Counted from the first letter of the stretch, positions 10,701 through 23,126 are shown. The stretch is 64,000 bases of DNA from Datisca glomerata (GCA_003255025.1 QANY01013250.1:2341023-2405022), one strand, 5' to 3'. Notes: generated by a model not told the origin, from the letters alone. Made by a program: numbers and translations.

Positions 10701-13700
10701 TTTAAATTAGGATACAACACGTTGGAGACACATTAAGTAAAATAAAACTATACACTCTAATGTATATTAAATATGTTAGCTAATAATTTATATAGAAACG
10801 TACTAGAGTGCTCCCTTTCTCCATCTCTACAGAATTTTGCCTACTCCATTTCTCCATCTCTCTTACTTGGCCTGCAGAACATAACTAAATCACCTAGATA
10901 ACAAAACAAAGGCAAACCCAAATAGGTAACTTGACGTGAAGTCGGGATGAAGGATTCTGGCACGGTGTTTTTTTTTTTCTTTTTTTCATTTTCTTTCCCT
11001 TGATTCTTTCTACACCAAAACCTGTTCGAAGTGTCGGATTGGTGTGGATCAGCCAGCGGGTCCAGGCATGTTAGAAGCGTTTGAAATTAAAAATACAAAA
11101 ATTAAACTTTGGGTACTGTATTCATGTGCCGGGAGCTTATCATTGTCAGACTCTCTCTCCAAGAGCATGTCAATGCTTCTTAGAGAGTGCGAAGGCAATA
11201 CAATCCACAAATGTGATGCACCAGTGAAAAGCTCATATAAGACCAAGAAAAAAACGACAGGGCCAAGAGAAAAGGTGGTCATATAATTGGCAAGTGGTTC
11301 ATAAAGTGACATCTCAGCTTTTTAAAGGATGGCTTATAATTTACAGGAAGGAGATCTCATTCTTGTTTATAAAATCTTTCATTATTTTTTATTTCTTTTA
11401 AAAAATGGCTCTATTGTATAGATCCATACCTTGAGACCAACCTTTTTATAGTCGGATGTTGGAAACATTCATGATTTTACCAGAAGGAAACAGATTCTAG
11501 ATATCTTCTTCCCCATTGCAAACGACAAATATATCAACGCCAGAAGGAAGAAGAAGGAAGCAGGCATAAAGTGCAAAGTGGACATTGAGGAAGCATATGA
11601 TCATGTGAGTTGGGATCATCTTTTATATGTTATATTTTTTTTTAGATAAGAGTCTTGTTTTTTCCTTGAGTAGATCTAAGGTATACCTTTGTTGTGAAAT
11701 GACAATTCCCTCTTTTGAGCTAGTCACCTCAATACCGTAAAAGTATTTAGGCCTTCCAATATCTTTATCTCAAACTTGTTTGCAAGGTGATCTTCAATCT
11801 TCCTATCTCCTCTAAATCATTTCCAATAACATTGATATCATCAACACTCACTAATGAATAGTGTATGATCCCGTTCGTACCCTGACTTGCTGCCTTTTCC
11901 AGCACTCCCAATCACAGAAGGTTCTCCATGAAGTTTCCAACAATCTCTTTTGTGTTCCTTGGCTTGCGAGGTACTTTCCAGCATCAAAGTCCTGCGGCTT
12001 TCTTCTTCTCTCACAATGGCAAAAACTTTACTCAAGGAAGGTAAGGATTCCTTCCCTAGGACGTGGATTCTAACTTGAACTAAGTCCATAATGAGGCCAA
12101 CAAGAAACTCAAATACTCTCACCCTTTCAATAAAATTTTGCAGATCCTCTGCACTCCATCTTGATGTTTTGATAATGGTCTAGTTCCGATCATAACCTCT
12201 CATAACATTATAGAATTTAGTTATGGACCTGCTGCCTTCTTTGGTAGCATGAATCCTGCAATTAATCTCAATAATATGGGCAATCGTGCCTACATTCGAA
12301 TGAGTTTTTCACAATGCTTCCAAACTCTCCTGTGCTGTGATGAGGAACATGCAAGTCTTGCTAATCTCTGGTTGCATATTGTTGAATAGCCAAGAAATGA
12401 TCGTGGAATCCTCAACATCCCAAGAATTAAGCTCAGGATCATCCTTGCTTGGTTCTAGTCCAAGGAGATGATTTAGTCTTCCTCTCCCTTGATAAAAGTC
12501 TGTACCAATTGAGATCATTCAAGCCAGTTATTTCCATTCAACTTCAAAGGAACTTAGAAACTTTGGCTGCCAGTAGTTTGATTCCTATCAGTCAAGTTTG
12601 AGTGTTAGGTAAGGGTTTCTCTTTGCCAAACAGATGTTTTCTCTCTCTAGGAGGAGCGTAATGATGCATATACATCTCTTTCACAGCATTCTATCCAGGA
12701 AAATAAAAGATAATGTTTTGAGCAGTGTTCAGATCTGCTAGCTTATGCCAATGGACACTTTGAGTTTCTTTTGGAGTTGCAAACTAGAAGCTTCTCTGGT
12801 ATAACTTTAGCTTTTTGTAAAGTTCTCCCTTAGGCTCTCTTTTGGTTTATATGGAGGGAAGGATAATTTAGAGGGACTCTTTGTGTTTGGTCTTTAACTT
12901 CATAAGAGTGGCAAAGTTGTCTCTTTATCGACATTGATTCTCGAAAAACTTGGTCGGAGTTACTACTCTCTTTTCCTCCGAACCTTCTTTGTACATTTTT
13001 ATGATTTCTATACATTAATATAATTTCTGTTTCTTATCAAAAAACATTAGACTACGGACCCAGTGTTGTACTACCTGTTCTAGGGAGTTTTGAAACATTA
13101 GACTATGGACCCAGTGTCGTACTGCCTGTTCTAGGGAGTTTTGTTCATTACACATACTTAACCAATATAAAAATATAATTTACAAATCTTACCATTGAAC
13201 TAATTCTCTTATGAGCTATTTACATGTGGCTCTAATTTACTTAAACAAACAAAACGATGAGCAAAAATGCAATTCGGAGCTGATGACTCACCGTTCCTTC
13301 GAGCATTTTCAATAGTGCCTGTTGAACTCCCTCACCAGATACATCCCTGCTGATGTTTAGACTTTCAGCCTGGAAAATATATTGATCAATGAGGATCTTT
13401 TCATAACTCCACATAGTAATCAATAAAATAATAAATGTCAGAACCTTCTTAGTTATCTTGTCAACTTCGTCAATGTAAACCATCCCTTGCTGAGCTGCTT
13501 GTACATTGAACTCAGCTGCCTAATGGCATCTAAGAAAGTTAGCACAATGGCCAAAAGTTTTGCAATATATACACTAAAAGAATCTAAATTGTCTTTTCCC
13601 TTATCTTTCCAGATTTGCAGCTAGTAATATGCTCTGTTAACAGATTATTTGAGTCATGATCTTTTGGCCAACATTCTCCCATTCACGTCAAAAATCAACC

Positions 13701-16700
13701 CAACTACTCATAATTACATATAAAGGTACATCCCTAAAATATTTAGACTTAAGCCCATAGAGGAGCAAGAAAGACCATCCTACTCCAAATCGAAGAAAAA
13801 TCCACAAACTTGTCACAAAAATTCACTTATTCATTTCCAACCCTAAAACCCAACATAATGTCATAACTGCACAACGCCATAAATTCACTTCTTTGAAAAC
13901 TAGTACCAAATAGCTCAATGTGAAATAATGCTGAAAGATTTTCCGGAAGCACCCAGAAACGTAAAAGATATTGATCAATTTTACTCAAAGAGAGTATGCT
14001 CTTGAACAATGAAGAAACAAACGATTACAGCTTTCCCTATCATCTTAACACGTTAAACACCAATAAGGAGATGATTACATCAATGATTCAATGGAGTTTC
14101 CCAAAAATAACAACCAAAAACATCTTAACTTTGAAAGGTACTGAAAATTTCCACATTAGATTAAAAGGAGAGTTAGCATAATTATTTGAGTGATTTAAAA
14201 TTAGCATAATTCCTTATATTTTTTCTGCACAGAAGGGTATTTTAACATATATATATATATATATACACGTGTCCCCAACATGCTTGTGTGCTGGTTTTTA
14301 GGAAAATCACATAGCTACATGATGCTGATTTCAACAGCTTCAAGATGCATCGGTCTATCCCAGAATAGTTGCAGCTTTCTTTTGTTGCTGAGGAGACTCT
14401 AGCAGTACAAGATATGGAGTCTAATTCAACTTTTTTTATTTTGGAGTATTTGGGATGACAAACTTGTTTGATTGTGTGAGCATTATGTGGAAACTATTCA
14501 TGTTTTGTTCTGCAACTCCTTAAAGGAGTGATAACATCTCCTCCCAACAGGAGTGGATAAAAACTGGATGCTATGGACACTTTGACATTGGCATTTGGTA
14601 CTTTGTTGGAGTTATCTTTTATTCCGTGCCCATATTGTAAGAACCATAGTGGCTTTTTTGTGAAAGTACATCTTATTACTTATTTAGAAAAGGCAACAGA
14701 GGATCTATCATATGAGAGGCAATGAAAAAGAATATAAAGTCTGACAGTAACACACCAATTCGACATGAAATGTGGGCAATATCAAATAATATAATGAAAC
14801 TTGAGAGTATGTGAAAGAAGAAAAAGGTTACATCAAAACGAGTGCTTTAGAAAAGATAAACTGATTCTCATATAGAGAGAGACACACGCACACATGCATA
14901 GAGAGAGAGAGATGTTTATATGAGAAGCAAAGACTGAAATCAGAGAAAAGAAGTGTTGTCACATAGCTACGTTTATTAAATTATGCAGACCATGGTCTGC
15001 GGTGATGGGATTCCCAGCATGTGGTTTTACCAGTTTACAGAATTTCTGCTGCATTGCATGGTGAGTGAACCTCTCCAGGTTTATCAGAACTTTAATATTT
15101 GAAACTTTTGTACGCAAGATGTTGTCTTAAACAACGTTTGTCTTCTCTTTAAAACTCTTTACTCCACCAGAGTTTTTATAGCTAATACGGATAAGGCTTT
15201 TTGAGGTAACTAAGAGCATAGCTGTAGTTCTATCTTCTATCAAGTCTTGTTACAACGTCTGAACCTCTCAAGGCCATCCCCCTTCCCATGGAAACAGATT
15301 TAAAAATTGGTGCTTAGAAATCTTCTTGCTTGGTGTTGAATAAATGGCTGGAGAGAAGTTTCCACATGGTGAATAAACGTCCACTTTGCAAACATAATGA
15401 GGAATCAAATAACCACACCCTCCTGTATTCACAACACTCTTAGGTTGCATTGGACCATGCCATGGAGGGTAAAAAAGGATTTTTTTTGCTGGGGTGCTCC
15501 TGAGTTAAGATGCTGGAATATGAAACTCATCACTCTTCTTCGGATCATTTGAGGGGATAGAAATGTCAGAAACATCTTCTAATAAAAAACGCCAGAAATT
15601 TTGAAGGGACCGAGAACCCCTTTACATTCCTGATCTCGTTCCGTGTACTGGAACGAACTGTGAACCTGGTAACATTGGTTTCATCACCAATGTCGGTCTG
15701 ATTCTCTAAAGAGGACAGCCAGATCCTTTCTAGTCTTGGATCAGAAGTTTTTTATTATATTTTTTTTTGGTGTTGCCTGTACAGATCTTCTCTCTGTAAC
15801 AACCCCTTTTTAAGGGATTTAATTATATTTATTTCACCAATAAAAGGAAAATTTACAGAGGGGGTCAAAACCTCTGTAGACAGCTAAGACAGCACTTATT
15901 AGCACAGAAGTACAAAACTAGACAAGGGAACAAAGGCCACATTAAGACATACAGGTCATAGTAAAAACAAGAAAAGTTATACCAGTTCCACGACCAGAGG
16001 ATGATCGCAAATTTCCAGACCAAGAAATAAATAAAAAAGTGCCTAGGAGAATAAGAATATTAAGGTTCTTATGAAAACAGCGTGAGTATCAAGGTAAATA
16101 TGGAAAAACAAGAAGTTTACCGCAAGTAGTTTATACAAGATTGACTCAACATCTTCTCCAACATATCCAGCCTGCAAAAAACAATATTTAATTTTTCGGA
16201 TGAACACTAACCATATTATGCAATCTTGGAATAGAGTGCCAAACTTTCTTTCATTTTGATTATATTACGTAAACGCTTCAAGCATGTCCAGTAAGTATTA
16301 CTAATGCTTCTAAGTTATGAAAATAACGAACCGATACAAGAGAGAGGAAAAAGGCAATCTTGTTTAAAGAAAGCATACAAAATATCCGGATCCCAATCAC
16401 ATATCAATGGGAAGAAGAGTAAATGTGGTTATGTTTTCATTGTTAAATACTTGAATAAGATTGGTAAGTCCATTAATCCAATTTCATGTTGGTGTGCAGC
16501 TGTTAAATTGCCGTCGATCCCAAAAACTAAAGCAGTTGAGTTAAGGTGAATTTAATCAGTCGTTGATCAATGATCAGTTATCCTTATCAGTAATAATATT
16601 AGAAAAGCACTCACCTGTGTTAAAGTTGTTGCATCGGCAATGACAAATGGCACATTCACAAAACGAGCCAATGTCTTTGCAAGAAGTGTCTTCCCTGTTG

Positions 16701-19355
16701 CAATATGCATATAAGAACAACAGTTTGATAGCTAAATGTCGACACTTGATTTTTTATCAGTTAAATACTGATCGTTCACTAGAGTGAAACTATGAACAGC
16801 AATGAAACTCTCTAACATGAATGCACAAAGCAGAAAAATTATGCACCCATTATGCAAATAGTGATACCAGAGCCAGTTGGGCCCATCAAGAGAACATTGC
16901 TCTTTTCAAGCTCCACATTTTCATCATCGTCTGTTGAATCTGGAATTCCTAATTCCTCTCCTGACCTAGTATTCAAGTTCATTTCAGTACTATTGATATG
17001 ATAAAAAAAAAGATACAGGACTCAGCAAAGATGATGCAAAAACTGTAACTAGAGAAGAAACAATTAGTTCTGCCATTCTCATAATGAATTACTGCTAAAG
17101 TATGTGAAGGTTACAATCAGAAATGAAAAAAGGTCATTGAGACACTAACCCTTTTTGCAAGGAAGCATGGTATATTCTTTTATAGTGATTGTAGACGGCA
17201 ACAGAAAGCACCTATAGAGAAAATTAGAGAGAACAAATATTCAACAATTGGGTTACATTGATTCAATATGTCAAAAGAATTTGAACGATTAAGCACAAGT
17301 CTTATAAACTCCTAATACAAAATCTGTGGGAACAGAAGTTCTTTTATAAGTGAAGAATTAATTTCACACAAGGTCTCCCAATGATTGTGCAGATTAAAAG
17401 TTTTAGCCCATCTCTTACCTAACTCAATCTTTGGAAACGGGAAGGGTAAATCCAGTTTTTCACAAGTCTAAACGAAATCTGGATTACTCATCCACCAAAT
17501 CCTGTTCTTGTACTCTTTTTATTATTAATATAACTTTTCTGTTTCCTATAAAAAAAGTCTCAACGAAATCAATTTTCAAAAACCCTAGCATTTCTCTCTC
17601 TCCTAATACACCCAAAAAAAAGCAGTGAATGGCGTTTGGCGTTCCATATCTACCTATTGAAGCGCTTTCAAGATTTTGATGCATCACACATTCTCCAACT
17701 AATCCCAAGACTACCAAAAAATACAATCCGCATAGACGAGGAAAAGGTCAAATGCAGAAACAGGTGCACATTATACTCCTCTTCAATAAGGCAACGATGT
17801 CATCTATTAGCCAAGTAAAAGCGCTTTTGTTCTGGGACATCTATAGTTAAATTAGCATTCCAGGCAAGAAAGGACAACCTAGGGGAGCTCCCTCCTTCCT
17901 AATTTCTTTTCACATTGCTTCTTTTCTTATTAAGAAAATGGCTACATTGTTTGTTTCCCAAATTAAATTCGAAACTAACCGGTTGAATACTTGCTCAAAC
18001 TCCTCTTAGAAACTGTTTTTAGGTTTGTAAATACCCATTCTCGGGTGTTTTTCACTACACTTTACACACTCAAAAGAATCTATACAGACATTAGAGACGT
18101 TGAATAAATCTGTACACAGATCTTAACTCCCACTCCAGGGGGTTTCTAATAAAGGAGACCTCCACACAATGCCGACCGCAAGGAAAAAAAAAGAAGAAAC
18201 CAGGAGGCCACTCAAAACTGGCACTCTAACGTGCAATGACATGAAAATATAACTAGCCAAGTACTGTATAATCAGGATTACTACTAAGTAGTAAGGATCA
18301 GTCAAATTCGCAAAGTTGGAATCGATGAGTTATGTTTTGCCCAACGCTATTCTGGAAAAATTAAAAAACAAGTAGGAAACCTACTGATAAAAGAAAAGAG
18401 TGGATACGCAAGATTTAAATTAAAGTGGGAAAAAGGAGAGGAGAGATAAAACAACCTTTTTTGCTCTTTCCTGGCCAACGACAAACTTATCGAGACCCCA
18501 GCAGATCTCCTTCGGCGTCGGTAAATCCTTCCCCAAATTGGAACCGCCCCAGCCGCCCTTCTCCCCAGCACTCTCACCATTTCCAACGCTACTGCGACCA
18601 CCGCTTGGACCCGCAGCCCGAATGACATTAACCCCTGGCGCAAATGGCGGGCCTGGTGGGGTGTGCATGGCCAACCCGTTACCAGGTTCTGGGCCAGGAG
18701 GCCAATTCTCAGGTGGGTCTCCACCGTATGTCGTCAAAGTCTCCCAAGACACTTTAAACCTGTCATTGACACAAACATCTTCGGCGCCACTATTACCATT
18801 ACCATAATCATCTTTATTATAAGTAGTTTTCTCAGAGGAATGACTGGATTTGCGATTAAGCCTGCCAATCTCCACAAAGCTTCCCCGGAGTGGACCGATC
18901 TTGTAAGGGCGGAAGTAATAAGCAGTCTTGCAATTGGGGCATAAATTGACGGCCTCGTAAGTTCCTCCAGCTCCTTCTACGCTGTCATCAACAGCAGTAA
19001 CTGGAGGAGAAAGAGTGGAAGAGGAGGATATGGTGGGGAAGTGGTAGTTGAATAAGAGGTCCATGTGCTTGGAGCAGCGAGGGCAATTGGCCTCAGCCCT
19101 AATCTTCCGGGGGGTATTTGGGCGGGAATAGAAGTCATCCGAACCAGAGCCACCGTGGTCCCATTTATATCGCTCCTGGAATCCGATGAGGGATTCTCGG
19201 CGACGATGGGTGGAGATGTGAAGGTAATTGAGGTGGGTGGAAATTGGACACCTCTGAGTGAAGCGATGGTTGTGGTAATGGTTGCAGAAGCGGAGCAGTA
19301 CGATTCCCTTTAACCTTTTCCATCTAAAAATTGCACTTCCACCACTCCCAGACAT
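4738..19355 (-). CDS. CLPX: CLPX, AAA+ unfoldase subunit of the mitochondrial Clp protease
   Basis: This gene unfolds substrates with ATP and feeds them to ClpP. Coding exons (complement): 18456-19355, 17150-17211, 16868-16989, 16615-16694, 16121-16171, 13445-13519, 13292-13369, 10398-10454, 8650-8720, 8447-8546, 8139-8243, 6419-6481, 6193-6315, 5912-6070, 4738-4818. They sum to 2,127 bp (708 codons plus stop), with GT-AG borders and consistent phases. The N-terminus is Arg-rich and lacks acidic residues, like a mitochondrial presequence. Zn-binding pairs are C91/C94 and C139/C142. A Gly/Pro-rich linker follows. The AAA+ core has Walker A GPTGSGKT (357-364), pore loop GYVG (390-393), Walker B YIDEVDK (D422, E423), ClpP-binding IGF loop (505-507), arginine finger R550 in FIGRF, and sensor-2 R613 in GARGLR. 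The last exon ends SSRAMSL, as in plant CLPX. No key residue is missing, so the gene looks functional. The last intron donor could be 5911 or three bases upstream. Confidence 0.96.
5374..5887. repeat. Tandem duplication (about 257 bp) in the last CLPX intron
   Basis: Two adjacent copies run from about 5374 to 5630 and from 5631 to 5887. Landmarks recur at 256-257 bp: GATGACCCTGA at 5374 and 5631, and CCTCCTAAGATTGTCGAGAG at 5511 and 5767. The copies are roughly 94% identical. The right copy stops about 25 bp from the 5' splice site of intron 14 (5911/5910) without changing it. The unit has open stretches but no protein family I recognise. Confidence 0.92.
6482..8138 (-). other. CLPX intron 11
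   Basis: A 1.66-kb GT-AG intron with donor GTAATA (8138-8133) and acceptor TTATAG (6487-6482). It contains a dispersed repeat at about 7,480-7,690 and otherwise no recognisable coding sequence. Confidence 0.8.
7480..7690 (+). repeat. Probable short dispersed repeat (SINE/MITE-like) in CLPX intron 11
   Basis: The segment beginning GGTGTCCGGAGCTTGCACAT is more GC-rich than the surrounding intron. It resembles a short repeat family I recall from plant intergenic DNA that starts GGTGTCCGGGCCAGCTTG. I see no flanking target duplication and cannot assign a class, so this is a tentative call. Confidence 0.4.
8721..10397 (-). other. CLPX intron 8 with LINE debris
   Basis: A 1.68-kb intron between the exons ending RGDNIQ and beginning INTKDILF. 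It holds a LINE reverse-transcriptase tail on the plus strand near 10,040-10,170. Near 9,190-9,260 there is a sequence whose minus strand resembles a LINE 3' end (TTTCTTATCAAAAAAAT). The rest is unassigned. Confidence 0.6.
10040..10170 (+). pseudogene. LINE reverse-transcriptase fragment
   Basis: The plus strand reads [20 protein letters not shown] near 10,095-10,160. This matches the conserved block after the L1 RT fingers/palm, where plant LINEs have a KIRKRLxGWKxxxLSxGGRLTLI pattern. It is followed by a stop and no further homology. It is a short 5'- and 3'-truncated relic antisense to CLPX. Confidence 0.7.
11450..11640 (+). pseudogene. LINE reverse-transcriptase fragment
   Basis: The plus strand encodes a degraded version of the L1 RT block: [10 protein letters not shown], then [18 protein letters not shown] at about 11,575-11,630. 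Plant LINEs carry KxDxxKAYDxVxWxFL here. Both sides are unrelated to LINE sequence, so only about 60 codons remain. It lies in CLPX intron 7 in antisense orientation. Confidence 0.75.
11680..12560 (-). pseudogene. Ty1/copia remnant: gag fused to an RT piece
   Basis: On the minus strand, about 12,560 to 11,830 reads as copia gag: [34 protein letters not shown], then [15 protein letters not shown] and [11 protein letters not shown], interrupted by frameshifts. Immediately after, near 11,850-11,680, comes the RT catalytic region in altered form ([15 protein letters not shown]; usual family YVDD). Protease and integrase are missing, so this is an internally deleted element. It lies in sense orientation within CLPX intron 7. 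Neither LTR was found. Confidence 0.75.
12780..13047 (+). mobile_element. Possible 5'-truncated LINE 3' end
   Basis: The segment ends in ACATTAATATAATTTCTGTT and then TCTTATCAAAAAACA, a terminal signature I associate with plant L1 elements that end in an A-rich tail. A similar end occurs at about 17,505-17,556. No coding domain is left, and target duplications were not found. Confidence 0.4.
13042..13143. repeat. Tandem duplication, period 51 bp
   Basis: Two units, 13042-13092 and 13093-13143, each start AAACATTAGACTA and end in CTAGGGAGTTTTG. They differ at only a few positions. They sit about 150 bp outside exon 7 of CLPX, in intron 7. Confidence 0.9.
14249..14268. repeat. (TA)n microsatellite
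   Basis: About ten uninterrupted TA units within CLPX intron 5. Confidence 0.95.
14985..15000. repeat. Perfect 16-bp palindrome
   Basis: GCAGACCATGGTCTGC is perfectly self-complementary. Its 12-bp core AGACCATGGTCT is identical to the core of the palindrome cluster at 1,611-1,814. Confidence 0.9.
17212..18455 (-). other. CLPX intron 1
   Basis: A 1.24-kb intron following the N-terminal exon (donor GTTGTT at 18455, acceptor CTATAG at 17212). Near 17,505-17,556 it carries a short AT-rich segment like a LINE 3' end. Nothing else is recognised. Confidence 0.75.
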
Positions 19356-19660
19356 AAATTTTGATTGGAAATGTATGCTTTATGGTGCTCAAAAGTTGGA
19401 TACAAGAACTTCACTAGTTTTAACAAGGAGTTCGAGGGATAAACGGGTTTTCCTTGGGATCGGCGGGGGCGACGATATTTTAATAGTTATTCAGATCAAT
19501 TTATCCACTCGGAGACGAGGACTAGGAGAGTATTCTTAATTTATTGTTTTAAATTGATGTGTTCTTTTTCCTTTTCTTTTCTCAATCTGGGTTTTCCACA
19601 GAGAGAGAAAAGCATGAAAGAACGCATGGAATGAGCGTTTTTAGGATTTTGAGTATTTTA
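19356..19660 (-). promoter_or_regulatory. CLPX 5' UTR and promoter region
   Basis: Only about 300 bp separate the CLPX start codon from the left end of the MULE, so the core promoter and 5' UTR must lie here or inside the transposon. On the minus strand an A/G-rich tract (19,565-19,620) lies upstream of the ATG. No clear TATA box was found. Confidence 0.45.
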
Positions 19661-19724
19661 CGGTATATTTGAAAAAAATAATTAAAATGCTGTATTTTTT
19701 AAACAAATTTCAAAAATAAAGTGG

Positions 19725-20423
19725 AAATATATAGTTAAGACGAAGACATCTTTGTAAAAAACGTCTTCATACTGGCCTGACCACAAATGAGGTCACGTAG
19801 AAGGCGTTTTTTTATAAAGACGCATTCAACGATATCTATAACCCTCGCAATACAAGATAGAAAGTATAGCGTTTTGTTCAACAGAAACCCCTCAGCCCGC
19901 CACAGTTCGTTGTCGATTGTGGCCGGAGTTTACTGCCATTTTGTCGGCATTGCACCCTCTCACTCTTATTCACAAAAAGAAAAATTCTCAATCTCTCAAA
20001 TTACTAGCAAAAACTCTGCAAACCCTAAGTATATTTCTAACTCCTTTGATCTCTTAAATTTGTTTTTCAAATCTTGAAATTATTAATTTATTTATGAATG
20101 TTGTATGGATATATGTCATCAATTTTGTAATATCTCTCTTTAATCTCTCTTAAACCCTAGATTTCATGTGTTTTGGTTCTTGAAATCTTGAAATTATTCA
20201 ATTTTAGATGCATTTCTCAATTATGTCATGTTTAAACTCTTAATTCGTAAGATTTTATTTATGAATGGGTATGAAATTGTACTTATTAACTTTGAATTTG
20301 TAGATTAATTTGTAGAATTTCAAGATCTAGTTCTGAAATTGTTGTATACTATTTGACTTAGTACATTTTTATGTAATTCAATATAATCATTGTATTTTGA
20401 ATGACACTCATTTACAGGATATC
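19725..20423 (+). other. Left subterminal region of the MULE
   Basis: Includes two palindromic motifs (about 19,738-19,771 and 19,797-19,826) built on TTTGTAAA/TTTATAAA flanked by GAAGAC/GTCTTC or AAGGCG/AGACGC. After these the AT-rich sequence up to the MAIN-like gene contains no recognisable coding region. Confidence 0.6.
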
Positions 20424-21685
20424 ATGGAGCCTGGACCACAAGATAGCTCGGTGTTATATTTACAGGATCAACATAGATCCCAACATGTTTGGGACTAGGA
20501 GGATTCTCGTGCTTTACATTGTCGCCGACACACTGCAGTTATTCATCGGAACATGCCACTCTATAGAGTATTATTCCATATTTGATATGTGCTGGACTTT
20601 ATGGAGTTGCGAGGGTTGGGTTTATCGCCCTCGACTGGCACTTGTTCATATCTTTTGTGGAGGGATGGCGTCCTAAAACACACACATTTCATATGGCACA
20701 TGGTGAGTGTACTATTATCTACAAGATGTGCAAATACAGTTATGACTTCCAGTTGATGGGATGGTGGTAACGGGTAGTGCACATCGAGATTGGCCAAGGA
20801 TATGTGAAGATTTGTTAGGATTTTGACCAGGCCCACGTGATTTACATGGATCGTGTTTACTTATGACGTGTTTGACTGCACATTTTCCCCTATTATCTGA
20901 TGATGATGACGAGCTTTATGTGCAATGTTATGCACGTGCATATATATTCTACAACTTATCGGAGGTACCATTTTTTTGTGATAAGTCAAACATTAAGGTG
21001 CATTTGATGTTCTTGCCTTTACTATAAGATTTTGCTGAGGTTGGTCAGTATAGTTGGGGTAGTGCATGCCTTGCATGGTTGTATAGGGAAATGTGCAAAG
21101 CCAGCCATAAAAATGCTTCTGATATTGCTGGCCCACTAGTATTACTGCAACTATGGGCGTGGGACCGATTTTCATATTTGACACCAGTGAGGTTGCAACG
21201 GGCGAGACATGACAATGTCGGGGAAGATGGACTTTTAATGCCACCTCCTCTTTTGGGTATACGGTAAGTCAACTCATTTGATTATTATAGATGTATGTTA
21301 TCATTTACATGTATTTAACTGTGTAATTTATCTCATAGATGAAGAGATGTTTTTAGTCTCACAGAGAGCTCCACACATGTTCTTGAAGTATATCGATTTG
21401 CATTAGATAGACAAACGCCAGATCAGGTAATGCTATGCCTTTTATTTATAACATAGGTAATACTCGGGTTTTGTCATATTATTTATAATATGGTCTTTAT
21501 AGGTTATATGGCAACCTTATAATGATATTATCCATACATTTCATGAATACTGCATCATGCACGGAGATATATGGCTGTCTGTCTCTCCCCTCATTTGCTT
21601 TCATATAGTGGAATACCATCAATCAAATCATGTTCTAAGACAATTCAGTATGATTCAACGTGTGCCTGAGCCAGGTGAATATGTA
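20424..21685 (+). pseudogene. MAIN-like (plant mobile domain) gene, broken
   Basis: MAIN-like proteins carry an aminotransferase-like plant mobile domain that occurs in host regulators and in transposons; many are named serine/threonine phosphatase 7 long form homologs. The order of conserved pieces is right. GLYGVARVGFIALDWHLF lies at about 20,590-20,645, WRPKTHTFHMAHGECTI at 20,665-20,715, and WGSACLAWLYREMCKASHKN at about 21,055-21,115. HVLEVYRFALDRQTPDQ ends at a plausible donor at 21,426. After a GT-AG intron, VIWQPYNDIIHTFHEYCIMH starts at 21,504. Several stops and frame changes in the first half, such as TAG after HVWD, show it is dead. It ends abruptly at VPEPG, where truncated copia-1 LTR sequence begins; the C-terminal part is absent. 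Confidence 0.85.
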
Positions 21686-23126
21686 GTTTGACTTAGTTAG
21701 TTGCAATCTTTGATATGTCAAATGAGTGAGTTTGAATTGGCGGGCGATACCTCGGCTGTTAGGATTGAATTCAATTAAGTTGGAGTTACATGATTCACAG
21801 ATATAGAAAGTTAGATTACGAAAGCAACAATATCACCTTATGTTTTATTGATGGGTGTGTGAATAAATTAACCTAGCTAGGCATTCAATGAATTGAGTCA
21901 TTGATTAAAACTTGTGAATTATACGAGACAATTCATTATTATGTCTCTCTTATTCACAGTCAATAAATGAGTTAAAATGGCAATTTTACATTTCGCTCTT
22001 GTTATTGATATTCACGATGAGTATTATGTTAAAATATTATGTGGACTGTGAAAATAAAAAGAGTTTATTTACACCAATAGTAAACGCATCATGCATGAAT
22101 CAAGAGTTGATTCGGCATCGATCATATAGTGAAGTCGTATGATGTCAGGATTAAATAGGTAAGAAATTTATGGAGATAAATTCATCAGGTATTTGAATCC
22201 TTAGTTTTGTTTATATGCGTCCATTCGGTCTCAAAAATAGCACATGAGAACATGAATATAGAAACGAAGTAAATTGGATCAAAATGTGTTTTGGTGCCAA
22301 GGCATATTTCCCACACCTATACGCGATGGGTGATGTCACTTAATTAGTTAAGTGTGATAATATGTATTAAAATTAATTAGTTTATTATTTTCAAATTATT
22401 AGATAATTAGTAAATAAAATAAATAAATTAATTAATTGATAATGATCAATTAAATATATCAATAAAATTGATGAATCTCGATACAACTCAAACTCTAGGG
22501 ATTATAATTTTCGGCAATTATAAATATATGGGGTGAATTTTTGGAAATTTAAAATATATGATATTTGTAAATATTGAAAATTACATTTTATCAATATCTA
22601 ATTGCAATCTGATTACAGATAGATATAAGATGAGATGCAATTTCTTGTTAACAAAGAAAGAGAGAAAACATTTTCCTCTTCCCCTGTTACGGCCGAAAAT
22701 AATATTGAAGGAGAAAATTTTCAATTTTTATTCTTCAATCGTTTTAAGAGATCACGCTCAAATTCCTACACAAAATTCTCGAGAGATATATTTCTGAAAT
22801 TAACGGGTGGTTGTTAGTGGATGGAATTTACAAATCTTTCTTGGAGTTCAAGTGCGTGATTCGGATCCCGAAACTTGAAGAACACGAAGAACGCTAGAAA
22901 GAATTCTCCCGGTTCAGAAATTCTCCGATACAAGGATTAAGTGAAAATTTGTTTCTAACATTATCTTGTCGTTTAATGTTGTATATGCATAATCGCACGT
23001 TGTTTGGTTTTAAGTTATTTAATTTGATTAAATAAGTTAATTGGAAAAAAATTGATATTCCGCCCACAAACCATTCGTGATTCAAACTTATTTTTAATTA
23101 AATTTAAAACCAACCAGTCCTAGAAA
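21672..23126 (+). repeat. copia-1 5' LTR, missing its first about 440 bp
   Basis: From AGGTGAATATGTAG onward it aligns with 29,585-31,070 of the 3' LTR. The part equivalent to 29,147-29,584, including the TGTCGG terminus, is absent and MAIN-like coding sequence takes its place. The right end is followed by the primer-binding site. Confidence 0.85.

Larger units (their letters stand above)
13520..16120 (-). other. CLPX intron 5
   Basis: A 2.6-kb GT-AG intron between exons encoding ESILYKLLA and [12 protein letters not shown]. It contains a (TA)n microsatellite at 14,250-14,268, a CA/GA-rich tract near 14,875-14,912 and a 16-bp palindrome at 14,985. No gene or transposon domain was recognised in the rest. 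Confidence 0.75.

Noticed and set aside
13827..14009. 60-codon minus-strand frame in CLPX intron 5
   Set aside because: No resemblance to a known protein; flanked by non-coding intron sequence.
18347..18807. Other frames overlapping CLPX exon 1 on both strands
   Set aside because: Shadows of the GC-rich N-terminal coding sequence.
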